Shown piece after piece: positions 60,328 to 64,000 of a DNA stretch of 64,000 bases. The notes under the pieces are model-generated. The model was not told where the DNA came from, did no database searches, and worked only from the letters and a program-made list of their open reading frames with translations. The DNA lies in contig CAMVMK010000004.1 of assembly GCA_947168585.1 (NCBI GenBank), positions 23,629 through 87,628 on the forward strand, given 5' to 3'. How positions within the stretch are numbered: position 1 is the stretch's first letter; each line of letters starts with the position of its first letter. The DNA comes from an uncultured Fretibacterium sp. (lineage in GTDB: Bacteria > Synergistota > Synergistia > Synergistales > Aminobacteriaceae). A program made the translations under genes and the position numbers.

Positions 60328-61374
60328 TTAATCCGAAACATCGTGAAACAAAATTTTATTTTTAATATAATCCAAGAAAGCTGGAGCAATATTTTTTCTG
60401 AACGTCATTAATTCGCCTGTCGTAGGGTGTCTGAAACTCAAACGCCACGAATGTAAAAGAACACGGCCGAGTTCAAATTCTTCTTCTGGTGCTCCGTAGA
60501 CGCAATCACCGACTAAAGGACAGCCGAGAGCCGAAAAATGCACACGGATTTGATGAGTACGTCCCGTATAAAGTTTGAACTCTACCATTGAAATTTTTTC
60601 CTGTGAAATATTTTCACGTGTCCATAAAACTTTATAGCCCGTTAAAGACGGTTTGCCGCCTGCTATTATCGCCATTTTCAAAAAATTATTCGGGTCTCTG
60701 TCGATAGGCCCTGAGATAGTTGCTTCGCTTTTTTTAGGCCGTCCGTGAGCAAGAGCAATATAATGCTTATCAATTTCGCGGGCTGCGAACATTCTTTGAA
60801 GTTCCATCGTAGATTTTTCCGTGCGTGCTACAACCATCAAGCCGCTAGTCCCGGAGTCTAATCTGTGAACTATTCCGGGACGAAGCCAGGCGTTTAATTT
60901 TTTTAATTCCGGATAACGGTAAACGAGGCCGTTTACGAGAGTATTTCGCCAATTTCCCGGCGACGGGTGAACGACAACGCCCGCAGGTTTATTGACTACG
61001 ATAATATCAGGGTCTTCGTAAAGGACTTCAAAATCTACAGGTTCGGCTCTCAAATAACTTTCATTGACAGAAGCCGGAATTTTTACGGTAAATTTATCGC
61101 CTGTTTTAACTTTTGAAGATGATTTCAAAATTTTTTCCGTGTTTTCCTGTGCGCCTGAGTATGTAATTTTTTTAGTGAAAACTAATTTTTGTATACGGGA
61201 GCGCGACATTTCAAGCTCTTCGGCCAAGAAAACATCAAGACGGTCATAATCTTTTTCAGCTGTGATTTCGATTAAATTTTCGCTGCTGCCGTCAAGTTCA
61301 ATTTCACTTTCGCCCGCAAGATTTTCAAGCCCGTTTTCCGTTTCAATTTCGTCAAGAATTTCTAAATCTTCCAT
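60328..61374 (-). CDS. RluD-family 23S rRNA pseudouridine synthase
   Basis: A 348-residue enzyme converting uridine to pseudouridine in RNA. An acidic N-terminal extension (~1-40) precedes an S4 RNA-binding domain (~42-100, RLDVFLAEELEMSRSRIQKL). Catalytic domain ~105-340: VVNKPAGVVVHPSPGN, and the catalytic Asp in GIVHRLDSGTSGLMVVA (~168-184), with YTGRTHQIRVHFSALGCPLV (~269-288). RluD or RluC cannot be separated by eye. It lies 20 nt downstream of the Cdc48-like gene, with a repeat block in between. Confidence 0.9.
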   Translation of the reverse strand: MEDLEILDEIETENGLENLAGESEIELDGSSENLIEITAEKDYDRLDVFLAEELEMSRSRIQKLVFTKKITYSGAQENTEKILKSSSKVKTGDKFTVKIPASVNESYLRAEPVDFEVLYEDPDIIVVNKPAGVVVHPSPGNWRNTLVNGLVYRYPELKKLNAWLRPGIVHRLDSGTSGLMVVARTEKSTMELQRMFAAREIDKHYIALAHGRPKKSEATISGPIDRDPNNFLKMAIIAGGKPSLTGYKVLWTRENISQEKISMVEFKLYTGRTHQIRVHFSALGCPLVGDCVYGAPEEEFELGRVLLHSWRLSFRHPTTGELMTFRKNIAPAFLDYIKNKILFHDVSD

Positions 61375-61381
61375 TATTTTT

Positions 61382-61400
61382 TACTTCCTAATTCCTACTT
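61382..61400. repeat. heptad-repeat block between the AAA ATPase and rluD genes
   Basis: TACTTCCTAATTCCTACTT on the plus strand. On the minus strand the AAA gene ends AAG TAG GAA TTA GGA, so the stop TAG is in the repeat. Confidence 0.65.
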
Positions 61401-63479
61401 GCCTTTTATGACCTTAAATGCGTTTTCAAAATCTGAATTTTTCAAAATAAAATTATCTTTGTCGCGTTTCAAAGCCTCAATTGAAGCCCTGCGGGAAATT
61501 AAATCAATATCTCCGCCGGTGAAATTTTCTGTAATTTTTGCAAGCTCTGAAATTTTTACGTCATCATCAAGAGGCTTTTTCCTTAAAGAAATTTCAAAAA
61601 TTTTTTCGCGTGTTTTTAAGTCAGGCAGAGGCATTTCAAATTTTAAGTCGAAAGTTAAAGATTTATCGAGTAAATCGATTCTGTTTGTCGTTGCTATGAC
61701 TGTAACGCCGTTTAATTCTTCAAGTCCGTGAAGTTCGCTCATAAACTGCCCGGTCAAACGGCTTTCAGTCGAAGAAAATTGCGAACTTGTTCCGGAACGT
61801 TCGGGGAATAAATTTTCGATTTCGTCAAAGCAAATTATTGACGGTGCCGCCTGCTTAGCTACTCTAAAAATATCTTTCAAAGCCCGCTCGCTCTCGCCTA
61901 AATAACGCGATAAAACATTCGCGCTTTGAACGTTTATAAAATTCACTCCGCTTTCATGAGCAAGAGCCTTAACTAAAAGAGTTTTTCCCGTGCCTGAAAG
62001 CCCGTGCAGTAAAATTCCTCTCGCAGGCTGAATATCATAACGTTCAAAAATTTCAGAATTTTTCAAAGGCCATTCGACAGCGTTAATTAATTCGGTTTTA
62101 ATTTCGTCAAGCCCTGCAACATCGTCCCAATTTACTTCGGGAATTTCAACAAAAACTTCGCGCGTTGCTGACGGTTCTGTCTCAAGCAGAGCGTTCATAA
62201 AATGCTTCATGCTGACTTCGAGGCTCGAAATTTTTTCGTAAGGAATTTCCTGCGTATGAAAATTCACGAACGGCAAAATATCCCGTACGCAAGACATAGC
62301 AGCTTCTTTAGCAAGAGCCTCTAAATCCGCGCCGACAAATCCGTGAGATAAATCCGCAATTTTTTTGAGGTCAACGTCTTCAGCAAGAGGCATTCCGCGA
62401 GTGTGAATTTTAAGAATTTCGAGTCTTCCTTTTCGGTCGGGAATTGGAATTGAAATTTCGCGGTCAAAACGTCCCGGCCTCCTCAAAGCAGGATCAAGGG
62501 CGTTAGGAATATTCGTCGCGCCTATGACGATTAACTGTCCGCGTGATTTTAATCCGTCCATCAATGCTAAAAGCTGTGCAACAACACGGCGTTCAACTTG
62601 TTTTTCTCCGCCCATGTCTTCGCGTTTCGGGGCTATTGCGTCAATCTCGTCAATAAAAATTATCGAGGGCGCACGGTCTTGAGCTTCCTCAAAAATTTTT
62701 CGCAGACGTTCTTCACTTTCGCCGTAAAATTTTCCGATTATCTCAGGTCCTGAAATATGAGTGAACCAAGCGTCAGTTTCATTAGCTACGGCTCGGGCAA
62801 TGACAGTCTTGCCTGTGCCGGGAGGGCCGTATAATAAAACTCCGCGCGGAGGCTGTATTCCTAATTTTTCAAAAATCTGCGGAAATCTCAAAGGAAGTTC
62901 TATCATTTCGCGGACTTTTTTAATTTGAGAACTCAAGCCGCCTATGTCCTCGTAAGAAATTTTATGAACGTTATTAACTTCGACAGGTTTAAGAATATTA
63001 AGATAAGTAGATTTATTAAAAATTACAGTTCCTTCGGGCGTTGTAGCGTTTACCGAAAAATCGCAGACACGAGTCCCGAAAAAATTAACACGTACTCTGT
63101 CGCCTGCTCTGACTGCTTGGCCTTCGAGCATAGATAAAATATAACTGTCGTCTTTTTCTTTGTCGGTGAGTTTAACGTCCCCAAGAGGCTGAATAGTTGC
63201 GCTTCCTGCGAAATGATAAGTAATACTGCCCTCAATGTTTACTCTTTCGTCAAGAGAAGTTCCGGCATTTTCGCGGATTAAGCCGTCAATCTGAATAATA
63301 TCGCGCCCGTTTTCTCTGTCGCCTGCTCTGACACGCGCCGGAGTAGTTTTTTTGCCTGTGATTTCGATTAAGTCGCCCTCACTTAAATTAAGCGCGGCCA
63401 TGTCGTCCGGGTGGATACGGGCAAGACCTTTCATAGCATCGCCGGAGTAGGCTTCTTGAACTTTGAAAATTTTTTGCAT
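61395..63479 (-). CDS. Cdc48/p97-like AAA ATPase with two AAA domains
   Basis: A 694-residue ATPase of the Cdc48/VAT type. The N-terminal CDC48_N double-psi barrel (~1-175) begins with VQEAYSGDAMKGLARIHPDD and is followed by two AAA+ domains. D1: Walker A GPPGTGKT (~220), Walker B IIFIDEIDAIAP, arginine-finger region RRPGRFDREISIPIPDRKGR (~342-361). D2: Walker A GLSGTGKT (~495), Walker B IICFDEIENLFPE. Unfolds protein substrates. Common in archaea and scattered in bacteria, including anaerobes, so ancient transfer is possible. First gene of the rluD pair. Confidence 0.92.
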   Translation of the reverse strand: MQKIFKVQEAYSGDAMKGLARIHPDDMAALNLSEGDLIEITGKKTTPARVRAGDRENGRDIIQIDGLIRENAGTSLDERVNIEGSITYHFAGSATIQPLGDVKLTDKEKDDSYILSMLEGQAVRAGDRVRVNFFGTRVCDFSVNATTPEGTVIFNKSTYLNILKPVEVNNVHKISYEDIGGLSSQIKKVREMIELPLRFPQIFEKLGIQPPRGVLLYGPPGTGKTVIARAVANETDAWFTHISGPEIIGKFYGESEERLRKIFEEAQDRAPSIIFIDEIDAIAPKREDMGGEKQVERRVVAQLLALMDGLKSRGQLIVIGATNIPNALDPALRRPGRFDREISIPIPDRKGRLEILKIHTRGMPLAEDVDLKKIADLSHGFVGADLEALAKEAAMSCVRDILPFVNFHTQEIPYEKISSLEVSMKHFMNALLETEPSATREVFVEIPEVNWDDVAGLDEIKTELINAVEWPLKNSEIFERYDIQPARGILLHGLSGTGKTLLVKALAHESGVNFINVQSANVLSRYLGESERALKDIFRVAKQAAPSIICFDEIENLFPERSGTSSQFSSTESRLTGQFMSELHGLEELNGVTVIATTNRIDLLDKSLTFDLKFEMPLPDLKTREKIFEISLRKKPLDDDVKISELAKITENFTGGDIDLISRRASIEALKRDKDNFILKNSDFENAFKVIKGK

Positions 63480-63557
63480 GAAATTTAATTTTTTCCCCTT
63501 AAAATTTTATTTTTAATTTTTAATGAAAAGTTTATCACGGTTAAAGTTATTAAATGA

Positions 63558-63563
63558 TATAAT
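63558..63563 (+). promoter_or_regulatory. extended -10 for the candidate RNA
   Basis: TGA-TATAAT (63555-63563) is an extended -10 with an exact TATAAT. A transcript would begin about 63570, just before the first hairpin of the candidate RNA. No good -35 is apparent. Confidence 0.55.
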
Positions 63564-63569
63564 AATTAA

Positions 63570-63830
63570 AAGCGTCCGGGAGAACAACGGACAAAAAATA
63601 TTGTCGGCTGAGGTTGCTACCCTCAACCAACGATGCTAAAGATTAACGAATGGTTAAAGGCGCATTATTTCTTTATTGAGTTTATGAGTTCAGCAATAGC
63701 TTTGATTAACATTGCTATAGCTTTTATGAGGTTAGCGAAGTTTTTCATAACTCTCACCCCTTTTCTGGCGGGGAAAGTATTTCAGCGACAACTCCCCGCT
63801 TTGAATTGCCGGGGGTTCTCCTAATTCGTG
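63570..63830 (+). ncRNA. candidate structured non-coding RNA of unknown class
   Basis: Several stem pairs stack along ~260 nt. GTCCG (63574-63578) and CGGAC (63588-63592) close a hairpin whose loop, GGAGAAC, is perfectly complementary to GTTCTCC (~63814-63820), a possible long-range pairing. Other pairs: AGGTTG/CAACC near 63610; AGCAAT/ATTGCT near 63693-63717; TTATGA/TCATAA near 63724-63750; and GCGGGGA/TCCCCGC with a 17-nt loop (63768-63799). A small open frame starts ATG 63633 and codes for a hydrophobic 63-residue peptide, but no Shine-Dalgarno precedes it. It does not match tmRNA, RNase P or a riboswitch I know. Boundaries approximate. Confidence 0.45.
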
Positions 63831-63885
63831 AGATACGAAATCACAAACTGAAAATTATTCTATCATAATTAAAAATAAAAAAATT

Positions 63886-63914
63886 CCCGCCCTTCGATTT
63901 ATGAAGATAGCGGG
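63886..63914. terminator. bidirectional terminator hairpin
   Basis: CCCGC and GCGGG flank a stem-loop with CTTC/GAAG inner pairs. On the minus strand AATTTTTTTATTTTT follows and would end the gene at the right edge. On the plus strand TTTTATTG follows and could end the candidate RNA. Confidence 0.7.
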
Positions 63915-63945
63915 TTTTATTGTCCCAAAACCGTCCAAAAAATTT

Positions 63946-64000
63946 TTAACGCTTCGAGAACTGTCTCTTTCCGCGTGCACCCTTCTGACCGAATTTCTTT
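63946..64000 (-). CDS. C-terminal end of a gene entering from the right edge
   Basis: The visible frame is KKFGQKGARGKRQFSKR then stop, a strongly basic tail. It ends 32 nt before the terminator at 63886-63914. Such tails occur in RNA helicases and ribosome-associated proteins, but 18 codons cannot identify the family. Confidence 0.45.
   Translation of the reverse strand, partial: KKFGQKGARGKRQFSKR

Noticed and set aside
63633..63824. 63-residue hydrophobic frame as a protein-coding gene
   Set aside because: No Shine-Dalgarno, and the second half is coded by a strong stem-loop; kept only as a remark in the RNA entry.
63570..63830. tmRNA or RNase P RNA
   Set aside because: No tRNA-like ends with a T-loop, no proteolysis-tag reading frame and no RNase P core motif were found.

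Overview
This is a chromosomal stretch of a low-GC, anaerobic, Gram-negative-type bacterium, most probably a member of the Synergistota. The main reason is the C-terminus of the peptidase at 52858-54396 (a Gly/Ser-Gly-Cys-Asn motif, a hydrophobic run and a basic tail), which looks like the Synergist-type CTERM sorting signal. Biotin-dependent decarboxylase genes with an OadG-like subunit, an amino-acid ABC transporter, an Mrp-type antiporter and a bacterial Cdc48 homologue also fit an amino-acid-fermenting synergistete. The assignment is inference; no rRNA or tRNA gene is visible.

Layout. 1-1004: the edge of a divergent RelA/SpoT-fold gene. 1283-9102: aldose epimerase facing a five-gene pentose operon (transketolase, FGGY kinase, transaldolase, AraA, AraD) that would carry L-arabinose into the non-oxidative pentose phosphate pathway. 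9204-16510: a cluster of secreted hydrolases, a two-domain CMD protein, a cupin and a Vat-like acetyltransferase around an AdhR/NmlR-like MerR gene; two promoters have the 19-bp spacer typical of MerR control. 16529-23359: FolD and FchA (a one-carbon pair in which FolD seems to have lost its cyclohydrolase residues), fumarase, and single-chain PurL. 23452-26463: a 1003-residue protein joining Sm-like, cold-shock-like and HEPN-like regions. 26519-35633: a pseudopilin/coiled-coil pair, a DUF1810 gene, and an Mrp antiporter operon split by a Sel1-repeat/zinc-ribbon cassette. 35762-43612: ACT protein, DUF6465-like protein, a large secreted papain-like protease with Ig-like repeats, a NarL-type two-component pair, and a DUF2442-like protein. 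43730-46137: decarboxylase alpha, delta and biotin-carrier subunits. 46213-49128: polar amino-acid ABC transporter. 49249-51167: CobS, mini-CobU, HAD phosphatase. 51172-51302: likely 6S RNA. 51366-56490: secreted phosphodiester glycosidase, S37-type peptidase, cyclophilin-like lipoprotein, cation/proton antiporter. 56539-63479: glycerate kinase, RecF, DnaN, RluD-type synthase, Cdc48-like AAA ATPase. 63558-64000: a candidate structured RNA and the end of one more gene.

Two sequence patterns cut across the annotation. First, a degenerate heptad repeat (TTAGGAG/TTAGGAA and variants, or the complement) occurs at more than a dozen gene ends, often supplies the stop codon, often forms an inverted pair that could act as a terminator, and has entered the purL reading frame twice. 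Second, four intergenic sites carry a two-copy 12-bp tandem repeat; copies match within three of the sites but differ between sites.
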